Part shown: piece after piece, positions 8,118-16,144 of the stretch | Position numbering within the stretch: the first letter of the stretch is position 1 | Layout: every line of letters begins with the position of its first letter | Assembly (NCBI GenBank): GCA_965224435.1 | Contig: OZ245048.1 | Span: forward strand, 2,542,001-2,606,000 | From: JAJRQY01 sp965224435 | Lineage (GTDB): Bacteria > Actinomycetota > Acidimicrobiia > Acidimicrobiales > SZUA-35 | Length of the DNA: 64,000 nt | Reading direction: 5' to 3' | The notes under the pieces: generated by a model | Seen by the model: only the letters and a program-made list of their open reading frames with translations | The model's database searches: none | Told to the model about the DNA's origin: nothing | Made by a program: the position numbers and the translations under genes

Positions 8118-9731
8118 CTAGGGCCCGGTCATGAGGTCCCAGTCAGGATTACACAAGGCTCCATCGCGCAATTCTGGCGGAGCAACATCGACCTCGAAGC
8201 ACAGGATTCGGGCGCCGATTCCATCAATCATCCAGGTTGAAGGGATACCGGCCAGCGAATCAATCTGGTAGCTGACGTCCTTGCCTTCTGCTTCGGCCTG
8301 ATCCAGTAGATGGTGGATGGCGAACGGGTTGAGAATGCCTCCGAACTTGCCTCCGGTCTGCTCGTTCAGGCTTGGGGAGAAATCATGGCCAAATTCTCCA
8401 CCAGGAGCCAGTTGGATCTGGAATGGGGTGGAGCTGCAACCATCGCACAAGGCAACCACGGTCATGTACCCGTAAGGACCAACCGCAGCGGATTGGAAGA
8501 GGGCGGCAGCAACACCCAGATCACCACCGGGAAGCTCAACGGTCGTGGGACCAGTACCCAAGCCACTAATGCCTGCACTGCCACAGCCGAGCGTGATTGC
8601 ATCGATGCCCTGACCACCAATGACTAGCTGATATTCACGTTGAGAGGTGTTCGGAGCGAGCACATCACCGAAGTGTTGATCCACGGGAACAGGATCGATT
8701 GCGAACCCATAGGCGGCTCGACGCTCGTCATAGGCGGCCGCCGTCAGTGCCGACTCTTCAAAGCGCAAAGGGGCCGCCCGGAAAAGTGTGTCACCTTCGC
8801 TGGACACGGTGGCGGAAAGCCCCGCAGGCAGGGTCGACCAGGTCACAGACACTTCACTGTCCCCATCGATGGCCCGACAACTCAACTCATCGACCAGGGG
8901 AACAGGAAGATCGGTCACCGTGCTGCCAAATCCCAGCAGCTGGAAGGTCAGTGGGTCTGGAGACTGGAACGGATAGGTCAAGCCGGACAGTACGTCCTCT
9001 CCAACTTCGACCTGGTCCAGTTCAAGACTGACGGAACCGTTGACGGCACATTGCACTGGCTCGGTGCCCGGCTCGGTGTCCTCATAGGGACCAAACAAGG
9101 TCAAGACGTCGCGGCCCCCAATCTGGCGCAGGTCGACAACTACGTCGGCCGGATCAACGCAGGCTTCGATCGTGACCCGTCCATCATCAGCCAGCTTCCA
9201 AGCAACTGGACGAGTCTTGAAGAAGCCAGCGCGACGGAACGCGCATGGGATGTTGCTGCCATCGGGGGAAATCACCGAGAAGGAGGCCGGTGTCGAGGTG
9301 AGCGGATCCCGGTCGATGATCCAGCCGGTCGGGAGCTGGCCGAAGGACGAGGCGTTGCCGACAAAGACGAACTCTTCGTCGGAGCCTTGTTGCTGGCTCA
9401 GCCTGTTGTCCAGCTCGATTTCGGTGGGCGACGCTGCTTCTAGAGCGGCATCCAACTGCTCAGCTGAGGCAATCATGGCATTGCAGGCAAAGACCAGGTC
9501 GTGCTCAACCGGGTCAGTGATGAGCGAGGTATCGATCAGCGGCTCAAACGTGGAAACTGCTTCGTTAGCGGAGCTGGCATCTGACCCGCCTGTAGCGGTC
9601 GTCGACGAGCCGTCCGGCGAGGATCCAGCGGACCCCTCAGAGGAATCCTCGGAACCAGAGGTGCATGCCGCACCCAGGAGAATGAGGACGAGGACGAGGG
9701 CCCCGTACTGACGTTTTTGATTATTCCACAT
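8118..9731 (-). CDS. Hypothetical secreted lipoprotein
   Basis: A protein of about 537 residues with a short basic N-terminus, a hydrophobic segment and a lipobox (LGAAC, about residue 23), followed by a Ser/Gly/Asp-rich linker that would tether it to the outer face of the membrane. I chose the ATG at 9731 because it puts a basic patch right before the hydrophobic stretch; an upstream ATG at 9752 adds seven residues. No catalytic motif or known fold is recognisable. Several Cys pairs (for example CDGCSS) suggest disulfides. The stop lies 13 bases from that of sufU, with GCTAG sequences on both sides. Confidence 0.7.
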   Translation of the reverse strand: MWNNQKRQYGALVLVLILLGAACTSGSEDSSEGSAGSSPDGSSTTATGGSDASSANEAVSTFEPLIDTSLITDPVEHDLVFACNAMIASAEQLDAALEAASPTEIELDNRLSQQQGSDEEFVFVGNASSFGQLPTGWIIDRDPLTSTPASFSVISPDGSNIPCAFRRAGFFKTRPVAWKLADDGRVTIEACVDPADVVVDLRQIGGRDVLTLFGPYEDTEPGTEPVQCAVNGSVSLELDQVEVGEDVLSGLTYPFQSPDPLTFQLLGFGSTVTDLPVPLVDELSCRAIDGDSEVSVTWSTLPAGLSATVSSEGDTLFRAAPLRFEESALTAAAYDERRAAYGFAIDPVPVDQHFGDVLAPNTSQREYQLVIGGQGIDAITLGCGSAGISGLGTGPTTVELPGGDLGVAAALFQSAAVGPYGYMTVVALCDGCSSTPFQIQLAPGGEFGHDFSPSLNEQTGGKFGGILNPFAIHHLLDQAEAEGKDVSYQIDSLAGIPSTWMIDGIGARILCFEVDVAPPELRDGALCNPDWDLMTGP

Positions 9732-9793
9732 GGGATGTCCAGTGTCCCACAAGGAGCATCGTGTAGGGCATCATCGGCCAAGAGACTGGGTCC

Positions 9794-9975
9794 GACGACA
9801 GCAACTGTTAAAGGAGCCTTGTCGTCGCTGTCTCACATCGCCGGTCTTCAGTCTTCCACCTGAGGGCGACCCATCGGGGAGAGGTCAGAGCCGCACTCAG
9901 GTGAAGACCGTATGAGCACCAAGACAGAAGGCAAGAACCGTCAGCGGTGCTCGGTCGGGATGGTGATGACATCCC
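9794..9975. other. Intergenic region with four successive hairpins, possible structured RNA
   Basis: The 386-base gap between sufC (minus) and the lipoprotein gene (minus) has no convincing gene. It holds four perfect stems in a row: GACGACA 9794-9800 with 9820-9826; a long composite helix, 9842-9848 with 9904-9910 stacked on CACCTGAG 9857-9864 with 9896-9903; GAGCACC 9914-9920 with 9946-9952; and GGGATG 9957-9962 with 9970-9975. The strand is unknown. It may include the suf terminator, a leader, or an independent RNA. I found no match to riboswitch, tmRNA, SRP or RNase P core motifs by eye. Confidence 0.4.
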
Positions 9976-10117
9976 TGTACCCACCTATCGACAACTGCAC
10001 GCTCATGTTAAGGATTCGCTGAGACGCTTCTCAAAAGATCTCCTATTCGAGCCAAAATCCACGTTTTCAACCGAAACCCAGCGCGACCAGGCCCCAGCCT
10101 TGGCAACGGACCAGTTC

Positions 10118-10933
10118 TTAAGCCAGCGGATCAGCGAACATGTCAGCGAAGGTTTCACCCTCGGCCAGATTCCGCTTGCCAGCATCAGCCGAATCGTCGT
10201 CGCTCACGAATTCGCCGTAGCCAGTCTTCTCCAGCTCGTCAGCCAGCCCAGCTCCCCCACTCTTGACAATCTGACCCTTGGCCAAGACATGCACATGATC
10301 GGGACGAAGTTCTTCCAGCAGGCGGCTGTAGTGGGTGATGACAAGCACGCCCAGTTGGTCCTCTTCGGTTGCTGCTTCCACCCGCTGGGACACCATGCGT
10401 AGAGCGTCGACGTCCAGGCCCGAGTCCAGCTCGTCCAGGATGGCAATCTTGGGTTGCAAGACGCCGAGCTGGAGGGTTTCGTTTCGCTTTTTCTCGCCTC
10501 CGCTCAGGTCAACATTGAGGGGGCGATCAAGGAACTTGTGATCAAAGCCAATGCGATCGGCTTCGGTGTGGATCAGCGAGTCAAGGCCCTCGCTGCTGCG
10601 ATCGCTGGCGGCAAAGGATGCAGCCAACATGTCATTGAGTGAAACACCAGGAACCTCGGTTGGGTATTGCATGCCCAGGAACAGGCCCGCTTGAGCCCGC
10701 TGCCAGGTTTCCAATTCAAGAACATCGACTCCGTCAAGCTCGACGGTTCCACCAGTGACCTCATATCCGGGCTTGCCCAACAGCACATGGGACAGGGTTG
10801 ACTTGCCCGCACCATTTGGTCCCATGATGGCGTGCACCTCACCAGAACGAATAGTCAAGTCGATGCCGCGAAGAATCTCGTTGTCGGTATTGGCGATGAC
10901 GGCACGCAGGCCACGAATTACGAGCTCACTCAT
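10118..10933 (-). CDS. sufC: Fe-S cluster assembly ATPase SufC
   Basis: A 271-residue ABC-class ATPase with Walker A GPNGAGKST, signature LSGGEKKRNETLQL and Walker B IAILDELDSGLDVDALR, with ITHY as H-loop. It works in the SufBC2D complex. It follows the Rieske ferredoxin gene with an ATGA overlap and is thus the third gene of sufD-Rieske-sufC. The C-terminus runs about 25 residues past the normal end, in an acidic tail (DDDSADAG...FADMFADPLA). It is clearly diverged from the SufC at 5502-6290 (for instance ELDSGLD against ETDSGLD). Confidence 0.94.
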   Translation of the reverse strand: MSELVIRGLRAVIANTDNEILRGIDLTIRSGEVHAIMGPNGAGKSTLSHVLLGKPGYEVTGGTVELDGVDVLELETWQRAQAGLFLGMQYPTEVPGVSLNDMLAASFAASDRSSEGLDSLIHTEADRIGFDHKFLDRPLNVDLSGGEKKRNETLQLGVLQPKIAILDELDSGLDVDALRMVSQRVEAATEEDQLGVLVITHYSRLLEELRPDHVHVLAKGQIVKSGGAGLADELEKTGYGEFVSDDDSADAGKRNLAEGETFADMFADPLA

Positions 10934-11280
10934 GCGGAGTCTCCTGATGTTTGGCCTGGTGCTAGTTCGGCTTGTTTGATGTAGATGGTTCCTTCACGGA
11001 CCTCCACGTCATAGACGGGGACTGGCTTGGTTGCGGGCAGACACTGGGGTTCGCCGTTCTCCAAGGAGAATGCCGCCCCGTGCTTGGAGCACTCCAGCGT
11101 CTTGTCTTGGGTATCGACTTCACCCTCCGAAAGAGAGAAATCGGCGTGGCTGCAAGTGTCTCCAATAACGAAGACGTCTTCTTCGATTCGAACAACGGAA
11201 AGCTTCAGACCATTGACAACGACAAGCTTGGCGCTGTCTGGGGCGACCTCTTCTAGTTCGCAGACTCGAAGCACGCTCAT
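10930..11280 (-). CDS. Rieske-type 2Fe-2S ferredoxin of the suf operon
   Basis: A 116-residue protein with the Rieske cluster motifs C-x-H (DTCSHADFSL) and C-x2-H (LECSKHGAAF), the two Cys and two His ligands of a 2Fe-2S centre. Small proteins like this (annotated as non-haem iron oxygenase ferredoxin subunits) often sit between sufD and sufC in Actinobacteria and probably donate electrons during Fe-S assembly or repair; that role is inferred. It overlaps both neighbours by four bases, giving a tightly coupled operon. The last dozen residues (APGQTSGDSA) are a disordered tail. Confidence 0.9.
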   Translation of the reverse strand: MSVLRVCELEEVAPDSAKLVVVNGLKLSVVRIEEDVFVIGDTCSHADFSLSEGEVDTQDKTLECSKHGAAFSLENGEPQCLPATKPVPVYDVEVREGTIYIKQAELAPGQTSGDSA

Positions 11281-12548
11281 GATGCGACTGCCGATACTGT
11301 CTGAGAGGTCTGGGCAGCCTTGTTTTCGAGCTTGGCTGCGACATGCCCACTGATCTCGGCCCGCAGTTCTTCGGGGAATCGTTGGATGACTTCGTCGAAG
11401 AAGCCGGCGGTGATGAGCTTGTCGGCCTCAACCGGTGGCACGCCACGTGCATGTAAGTAGAAGCGCTGGTCAGCATCGACGGGACTCACCGTTGATGCAT
11501 GGCTGCAACGAACGTCACTGTTCTCGATCTCCAAGTTCGGTACCGACCAGGCCCACGCATCTTCACTCAGCTTGATGTTGCGATTGGTCTGATTGGCATT
11601 GGACCCGGCGCCCCCGGGATGGATGCGAACCATGCCGGTGTAGATGGAGCCCGACTTGTCATCCAGAGTTCCCTTGAACACCAGGTCGCTCTGGGTGTCC
11701 TTGGCTGAGTGATGCTGGAACGTGCGGAAGTCGTGTATCTGCTCCTTGTCGCCGAAATAGACGGCCAGTAGCTCTCCGGATGCTCCTCGGCCAGCAAGGT
11801 CAGCGTCAGTGCGAAGCCGGGCATAGGCTCCGCCAAAGGCCGCGATGCCACTGGTCAGTGACGCTTGATCACTCACCGAGCTGACGTGGCGAGCAAGGTG
11901 CCAGTGTTCATCGGCGACCGCTTGCACGGTCCAGTGGTTCAGTCGGCCAGCCGAAGCCACAGAAAGCTCGACCAGCGAGGCCGTCAGCCCAGGGCCGTCG
12001 GCACTGGTTTGGCGTTCAATAACCGAAAGCTCGGCGTTGGCTCCAACCTCTATTCGCATGTGCGGGAATGCAGCAATGCCGCCCCCACTATGACGGTTAG
12101 CAATCCGGACTGGCCCGTTGATTTGTGCCCCTGCTGGCGCAGAGACCAGGAGGCAACCTGGGGTGTAGGCGGCATGGATCTGATCAAGGCTGCTGCTATC
12201 GGCCAGGTCGACTGATCCATCGGACCAGTCTTGTACGTCGATACTCAATCCGGCCGACTGGGCTTCGGGAGACAGCTCGATCCGTGTCACCCAACCATTC
12301 TCGATCTCGACAATGGCACTCGCGCCTGCGTCCAGACTCAGTCCGGAGCCCGTTGACGGACCGGGTGAGACCATCTGGGGCGAGTAGCCGCCCAGGGCCA
12401 GATCACCAATGGGGCTGTAGCGCCATTCTTCGGTTTCAGCAGATGGAAGTTCCGCTTCGAGTGCCTCGACGGCTAGGTCAAAACGACCGTCTCCGCTGGG
12501 CAGGGTTTGCAGAGCCTTGGCTGATTCAGGAGTGAAACTCACGGTCAT
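11277..12548 (-). CDS. sufD: Fe-S cluster assembly protein SufD
   Basis: A protein of about 423 residues with the SufB/SufD beta-helix domain. Family hallmarks near the C-terminus include HHSAKDTQSDLVFKGTLDD, IEVEN-like SDVRCSHASTVSPVDADQRFYL and AGFFDEVIQRFP. SufD forms the scaffold with SufB. It lacks the SufB-specific N-terminal region. The start is the ATG at 12548, or a GTG at 12554; both lie inside the candidate suf operator, and a possible -10 box (GATAAT) is only about 25 bases upstream, so the mRNA may be nearly leaderless. Downstream genes for a Rieske protein and SufC overlap it. Confidence 0.92.
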   Translation of the reverse strand: MTVSFTPESAKALQTLPSGDGRFDLAVEALEAELPSAETEEWRYSPIGDLALGGYSPQMVSPGPSTGSGLSLDAGASAIVEIENGWVTRIELSPEAQSAGLSIDVQDWSDGSVDLADSSSLDQIHAAYTPGCLLVSAPAGAQINGPVRIANRHSGGGIAAFPHMRIEVGANAELSVIERQTSADGPGLTASLVELSVASAGRLNHWTVQAVADEHWHLARHVSSVSDQASLTSGIAAFGGAYARLRTDADLAGRGASGELLAVYFGDKEQIHDFRTFQHHSAKDTQSDLVFKGTLDDKSGSIYTGMVRIHPGGAGSNANQTNRNIKLSEDAWAWSVPNLEIENSDVRCSHASTVSPVDADQRFYLHARGVPPVEADKLITAGFFDEVIQRFPEELRAEISGHVAAKLENKAAQTSQTVSAVAS

Positions 12549-12575
12549 TAACACTATCGGCTTAGGACTAATTAT
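12547..12575 (+). promoter_or_regulatory. Candidate suf operator and promoter at the sufD start
   Basis: On the plus strand the site reads ATTAACACTATCGG followed by CTTAGGACTAATTAT. The right half matches the site before sufB (CTAT, TAG and CTAATTAT in the same spacing), and the left half matches the site before sufC2. On the minus strand the end of the site contains a -10-like GATAAT, with GTGACG about 15-16 bases before it, so a regulator bound here would cover the promoter and the start codon. Confidence 0.45.
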
Positions 12576-12597
12576 CGGCCCTGATCTTGGCCGTCAC

Positions 12598-12969
12598 TCA
12601 GCGTTTTCTGCGCCGGAAGAAACGACCTATTCGACTCTGTTTTTGTGCTGCTGCTCGCCGAGCGGCCTCTGCCTCATTGATCTCATCGCGAATCGCCGGG
12701 CCAGCCGAGTTGATAATGTCTTCGGCCGCGTCAAGCAGGGCGCCAACTGAGGGGTCGTTACCAACACTACTTGGCCCTTCGGGTGTGGCCGGGGTGACGA
12801 GGCTGCCGTGATGCCAGGCAACATCAGCCAGGCGCCGCTCGTATCTGGGACAATCTTGGGGGCAATTCCAGGGTGCTTCCGGCGCGAGATCGAGCGCGCA
12901 TTTCCGCATGGCATCCCCAGTTGCGTAGGTCCGGCTCTGAAAGTGCTTGCAGTCTTGGCGCATTGCCAT
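12598..12969 (-). CDS. Hypothetical cysteine-rich small protein
   Basis: A 123-residue protein with four Cys and one His in the first half (CKHF, RKCALD, WNCPQDCPRYERR), a spacing that suggests metal binding, and a C-terminal half with an Ala-rich helix that ends in a very basic RRRKR tail. I do not recognise a named family. It ends about 50 bases before sufD on the same strand but is separated from it by the candidate suf promoter. Its start is only 25 bases from the divergent deoD start, which leaves little room for leaders. Confidence 0.6.
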   Translation of the reverse strand: MAMRQDCKHFQSRTYATGDAMRKCALDLAPEAPWNCPQDCPRYERRLADVAWHHGSLVTPATPEGPSSVGNDPSVGALLDAAEDIINSAGPAIRDEINEAEAARRAAAQKQSRIGRFFRRRKR

Positions 12970-12994
12970 CTCGATAGTGTGCCATCCTCAAGGG

Positions 12995-13708
12995 ATGTCT
13001 ACCCCTCATCTTCGAGCCGAAGCCGGCGAATTCGCAGAAACCGTCCTCATGCCAGGAGACCCCCTCCGGGCCAAATTCATCGCCGAAAACTATTTCGATG
13101 ACCCCGTCTTGGTGACAGACGTTCGCAACATGCTGGGCTATACGGGGACCTACAAGGGTAAGCCGATCTCGATCCAGGGTTCCGGAATGGGAGTGCCTTC
13201 CATCTCCATTTATGCCACCGAACTCATCCGCTTCTATGGGGTGAAGAACATCATCCGGATTGGGTCTTGTGGCGCCCTGACAGACGATCTGGCCCTGGGT
13301 GACGTTGTCATCGGTGTTGGTGCCGGAACCGATTCCCTGGTGAATCGGACACGACTGAATGGTTGGGACTTCTCCGCCACCGCCGACTTTGCGCTGACTC
13401 GTTCAGCCGTGGAAGCTTCTGAGGCTCGAGGCCTGAACTATCAGGTAGGAAATATTTTCACCTCTGACCTGTTCTATGACCCCAACGAAGGTTCGTTTGA
13501 CATCTTGGAGCGTTATGGCTTCTTGGCTGTTGAGATGGAAGCTGCAGGCCTCTATGGCCTAGCCGCCGAACATGGCATTGCTGCGCTCGCCATATGCACC
13601 GTGAGCGACCACATCAAGACCAAGGAAGTGATGTCTGCCGAAGATCGCCAGACCAGCTTCCATGACATGATGTTGGTCGCTCTCGATACCGTTCTTGCTA
13701 TTGGCTAG
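12995..13708 (+). CDS. deoD: Purine-nucleoside phosphorylase, DeoD type
   Basis: A 237-residue enzyme of the trimeric/hexameric nucleoside phosphorylase family that cleaves purine nucleosides with phosphate in salvage. Visible hallmarks are MPGDPLRAKFIAENYF near the N-terminus (phosphate loop), the IRIGSCGAL segment, the base/ribose site VEMEAAGLYGLA and the catalytic Asp in CTVSDH. The start is taken at the ATG at 12995 because MSTPHLRAEAGEFAE matches the family N-terminus; an upstream in-frame GTG would overlap the divergent gene. Its stop codon is inside a 17-bp tandem duplication that also supplies the stop of the convergent VWA gene. Confidence 0.94.
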   Translation: MSTPHLRAEAGEFAETVLMPGDPLRAKFIAENYFDDPVLVTDVRNMLGYTGTYKGKPISIQGSGMGVPSISIYATELIRFYGVKNIIRIGSCGALTDDLALGDVVIGVGAGTDSLVNRTRLNGWDFSATADFALTRSAVEASEARGLNYQVGNIFTSDLFYDPNEGSFDILERYGFLAVEMEAAGLYGLAAEHGIAALAICTVSDHIKTKEVMSAEDRQTSFHDMMLVALDTVLAIG

Positions 13709-13730
13709 CTCTCGCTATTTTCTAGCTGAG
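13697..13730. repeat. 17-bp imperfect tandem duplication holding the stops of two convergent genes
   Basis: GCTATT..CTAGCT recurs at 13697-13713 and 13714-13730 (14 identities or fewer out of 17, with two six-base identical blocks). The first copy carries the TAG of deoD; the second carries the TAG of the VWA gene on the other strand. Confidence 0.65.
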
Positions 13731-15500
13731 CCGGTCAGCCTCATTGATCAGGTCAACCAGTTCTTGGATCTCCGAAGAATTGTCCGAGAGTACGTCGGCT
13801 TCTGCGGCCACACTGCTGAGGGTGATCTCTTCGGCGTACTGGCTTTGTCGAAGAATTTCGGCATAGGCGGCAACGGTGACAGCGAGACGGAAATCGTCGG
13901 CGGCTTTGTCCCAGGAGTCTTCAAGAATCGAACCAGTGAGCTCCAGTCGAGTCTCTCGAACATCACGAGTCTCGGGATCTTCCCAACGCAGGGCTACGGT
14001 TCCCAAGCGGTCTCGACCACGGACTCCACGAGCAAGTTCCAGCTCATAGAGGGCCGTGACCTGATGGCCCGATCCGAGCTCTCCCGCATCAACATCATCG
14101 TTGCGGAAGTCGTCGTCGTGCACGGCCCGGTTCTCAAATCCGATGAGGCGATAAGCAATGACATTGTCGGAGTTGAACTCGACCTGAATCTTGGAGTCGA
14201 TGGCAACGGTGATGAGGTTGGACAAGAGATCATCGGTGAAGATCTTCTGAGCTTGTTCTTCATCATTGACATAGGCATAAAAGCCGTCGCCGTCATCGGC
14301 CAGGGTCTCCATGACAACGTCATTGAAGTTGCCCATGCCGACTCCGACAGTGACCAGCTGGATGCCACGATCAGCGTCGCCACGAATGAGGCGAACGAGC
14401 CCGTCCGGGTCAGTGAGCCCAACGTTGGCTACGCCGTCTGATGCCAGGATCACCCGGTTGATGCCCCCACGTTGGAAGGATTCATCGGCCAGGTCATAGC
14501 CAAGTTGCAGGCCTGCTTCGAGGTTGGTTGAGCCTCCGGGACGAAGATTGTCAATGGCATCAAGGATGACATCGCTGTCTCGAACAGAGGTTGGAGGCAA
14601 GATCACATCACCGGAACTGCTGTAGGTAACGATGGCAACGGTGTCGCCACCATCAAGCTCTTGCACCAGATTCCTGAGCGCAATCTTGACCAAGCCAAGC
14701 CGGTCATCACGGTCCATCGAACCGGAAGTATCAACCACGAAGGTGAGGCTGGCGTCCGCCCGGTCGGCGTAGCGAACTTCTTCGGCTTGCACGCCAAGGC
14801 GAACAATCACGTTTCCTTCATTGAAGGGTGATGGCCCAGCATCGGCAACAACGGTCAGTCCGTCACGTGGTGCTGGGTAGTCATAGTCAAAGGTGTTGAC
14901 GTATTCCTCAACTCGCACCGAAGCCGTTGGCGGCAGAACCCCATCATTGAGGAACTGGCGGCCAATGAAGTAGCTGGCAGTGTCAACATCGAGGGCGAAG
15001 GTTGAAAGAGGATCTCGGTCAGTCTCGACGAATGAGCGAACCCCGTAGTCCTTGAAGGTGTTGCTGGCTTCGGGCTCGCGTGGTTCGACCGGAGCTTCGG
15101 CGTCAAAGAACCCTGCGCCCCCTTCAACCGCTGCGGCTCGTGAACCTCCATCAGAATCGGCTGCTGCTGTCTCCTCCTCCATGGCATCTTCATCAGACTC
15201 ATCACGGTCGGCGTAGGTTGCCTCCGGACGTTCTGAGTCAGAATCGAGTGAGAAACCGTCCTCGGCATCGTCGCTAGAGGCATTGGTCGTCGCAGTGGAG
15301 GAGTCGCTTTGACCCGAGCCACCTTCAAAGAGACCGCCTTCGGCGTCACCGGCTGTTCCGCTGTCGGATCCACCGCAAGCACTAGCGATAAGGCTCGCTG
15401 CCATCAGTGTGGCCAGGAGCTTTGTGCCCCTGTGAGCCTTGCTCGGTTGTGTGTTTCCCACGGTTGTTCGTTGACTTCGTCTTGCCTGAGTTTTCCGCAT
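13722..15500 (-). CDS. VWA-domain lipoprotein, YfbK family
   Basis: A 592-residue protein with a signal segment and lipobox (IASAC, about residue 42), a Ser/Asp/Glu-rich linker (about 45-130), then the YfbK N-terminal region (STFALDVDTASYFIGRQFLNDG), a von Willebrand factor A domain with a MIDAS motif (FVVDTSGSMDRDDRL) and a C-terminal DUF3520-like region. VWA domains bind metal and protein partners; the cellular role of this family is not known. It would sit on the outer face of the membrane. The N-terminal basic stretch before the hydrophobic segment is long (about 28 residues), so a start nearer the signal is possible. It is convergent with deoD. Confidence 0.85.
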   Translation of the reverse strand: MRKTQARRSQRTTVGNTQPSKAHRGTKLLATLMAASLIASACGGSDSGTAGDAEGGLFEGGSGQSDSSTATTNASSDDAEDGFSLDSDSERPEATYADRDESDEDAMEEETAAADSDGGSRAAAVEGGAGFFDAEAPVEPREPEASNTFKDYGVRSFVETDRDPLSTFALDVDTASYFIGRQFLNDGVLPPTASVRVEEYVNTFDYDYPAPRDGLTVVADAGPSPFNEGNVIVRLGVQAEEVRYADRADASLTFVVDTSGSMDRDDRLGLVKIALRNLVQELDGGDTVAIVTYSSSGDVILPPTSVRDSDVILDAIDNLRPGGSTNLEAGLQLGYDLADESFQRGGINRVILASDGVANVGLTDPDGLVRLIRGDADRGIQLVTVGVGMGNFNDVVMETLADDGDGFYAYVNDEEQAQKIFTDDLLSNLITVAIDSKIQVEFNSDNVIAYRLIGFENRAVHDDDFRNDDVDAGELGSGHQVTALYELELARGVRGRDRLGTVALRWEDPETRDVRETRLELTGSILEDSWDKAADDFRLAVTVAAYAEILRQSQYAEEITLSSVAAEADVLSDNSSEIQELVDLINEADRLS

Positions 15501-15704
15501 GCCGGACTATGGCGGTTCCCGACCGTCTGTGGTTCCCCAATTCATCGGTCCGTCATATTTCCGACATTTGGTGAATGCTTTGTGACCATCTGGGGTCGCC
15601 CAACGGGCAAGGGTTCGACTAGTCCGTTTGGCCCTGTAACTGGCCGCTGGATCGACATTTTGGCGATGTTGGTCCCCCACCCTGAGCGACTAAGGTGTGA
15701 GAAG

Positions 15705-15754
15705 TTGTCATCATGACAAACTGTTGAAAACCAATAGCTGGCCAAATACCAGCT
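15705..15754. promoter_or_regulatory. Two inverted repeats upstream of the MT0933-type gene
   Basis: TTGTCAT (15705-15711) and ATGACAA (15713-15719) form a perfect palindrome around one base, and AGCTGG (15736-15741) pairs with CCAGCT (15749-15754). Both lie between the VWA gene and the small gene at 15781, where a promoter for one or both genes must be. They look like operators or a leader hairpin. The rest of 15501-15704 shows nothing I can name. Confidence 0.4.
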
Positions 15755-15780
15755 GTTGGACCACGAAAAGGAGTTCCCTC

Positions 15781-15960
15781 ATGGGCATTTTTGATAAGGC
15801 AAAAGACATGGCCGGCGACGGCGGTCTCGACGACATGGTCGACAAGGCCAAGGACGCAGTCGACGAGCACGGAGACAAGATCCCTGGTGGACTTGGTGAC
15901 AAGGCAGCAGATGCCTTGGACAAGGCCTCCGACCTGGCCGACAAGATCCCCGGACAGTAA
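15781..15960 (+). CDS. Small MT0933/Rv0909-type antitoxin-like protein
   Basis: A 59-residue acidic and lysine-rich protein (MGIFDKAKDMAGDGGLDD...ADKIPGQ) with repeated DKAxD units, typical of the Rv0909/MT0933 family annotated as antitoxins. The ATG follows a very good ribosome binding site (AAAGGAG, seven bases before the start), which argues for strong expression. No toxin gene is next to it, so the antitoxin label is questionable; a stress-related abundant small protein is an alternative. A 44-bp perfect palindrome follows the stop. Confidence 0.75.
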   Translation: MGIFDKAKDMAGDGGLDDMVDKAKDAVDEHGDKIPGGLGDKAADALDKASDLADKIPGQ

Positions 15961-15986
15961 CCCTTCCGGGTCCTGAACTAACCGTT

Positions 15987-16030
15987 CTGGCACCGGTAGA
16001 GCACGCAGCTGCGTGCTCTACCGGTGCCAG
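15987..16030. terminator. Perfect 44-bp palindrome, probable bidirectional terminator
   Basis: The arms 15987-16008 and 16009-16030 are exact reverse complements with no spacer, beginning CTGGCACCGGTAGAGC. In RNA this forms a very stable hairpin, and the plus strand continues with TTCGAGTTTT. It lies between the convergent small gene (ending 15960) and sufB (ending 16145), the expected place for a two-way terminator, although the perfection and length are unusual. Confidence 0.7.
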
Positions 16031-16144
16031 TTCGAGTTTTGGAGCCCAGCGATCGCCGCGAACGTCTTGGCAGATCCCAAAGAAGAAGTTGAGAGCGTAG
16101 CGAGCAACTTCAAGAAACTCGAAGGCCCTCCGGGCCTGAGAGTT

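Noticed and set aside
8640..9443. 267-residue open frame opposite the lipoprotein gene
   Set aside because: Arg/Gly/Gln-rich composition typical of antisense frames in GC-rich DNA, while the minus strand has a good lipoprotein signal.
9794..9975. Known riboswitch, tmRNA, SRP RNA or RNase P RNA
   Set aside because: None of the conserved core sequences of those families could be found on either strand by eye.
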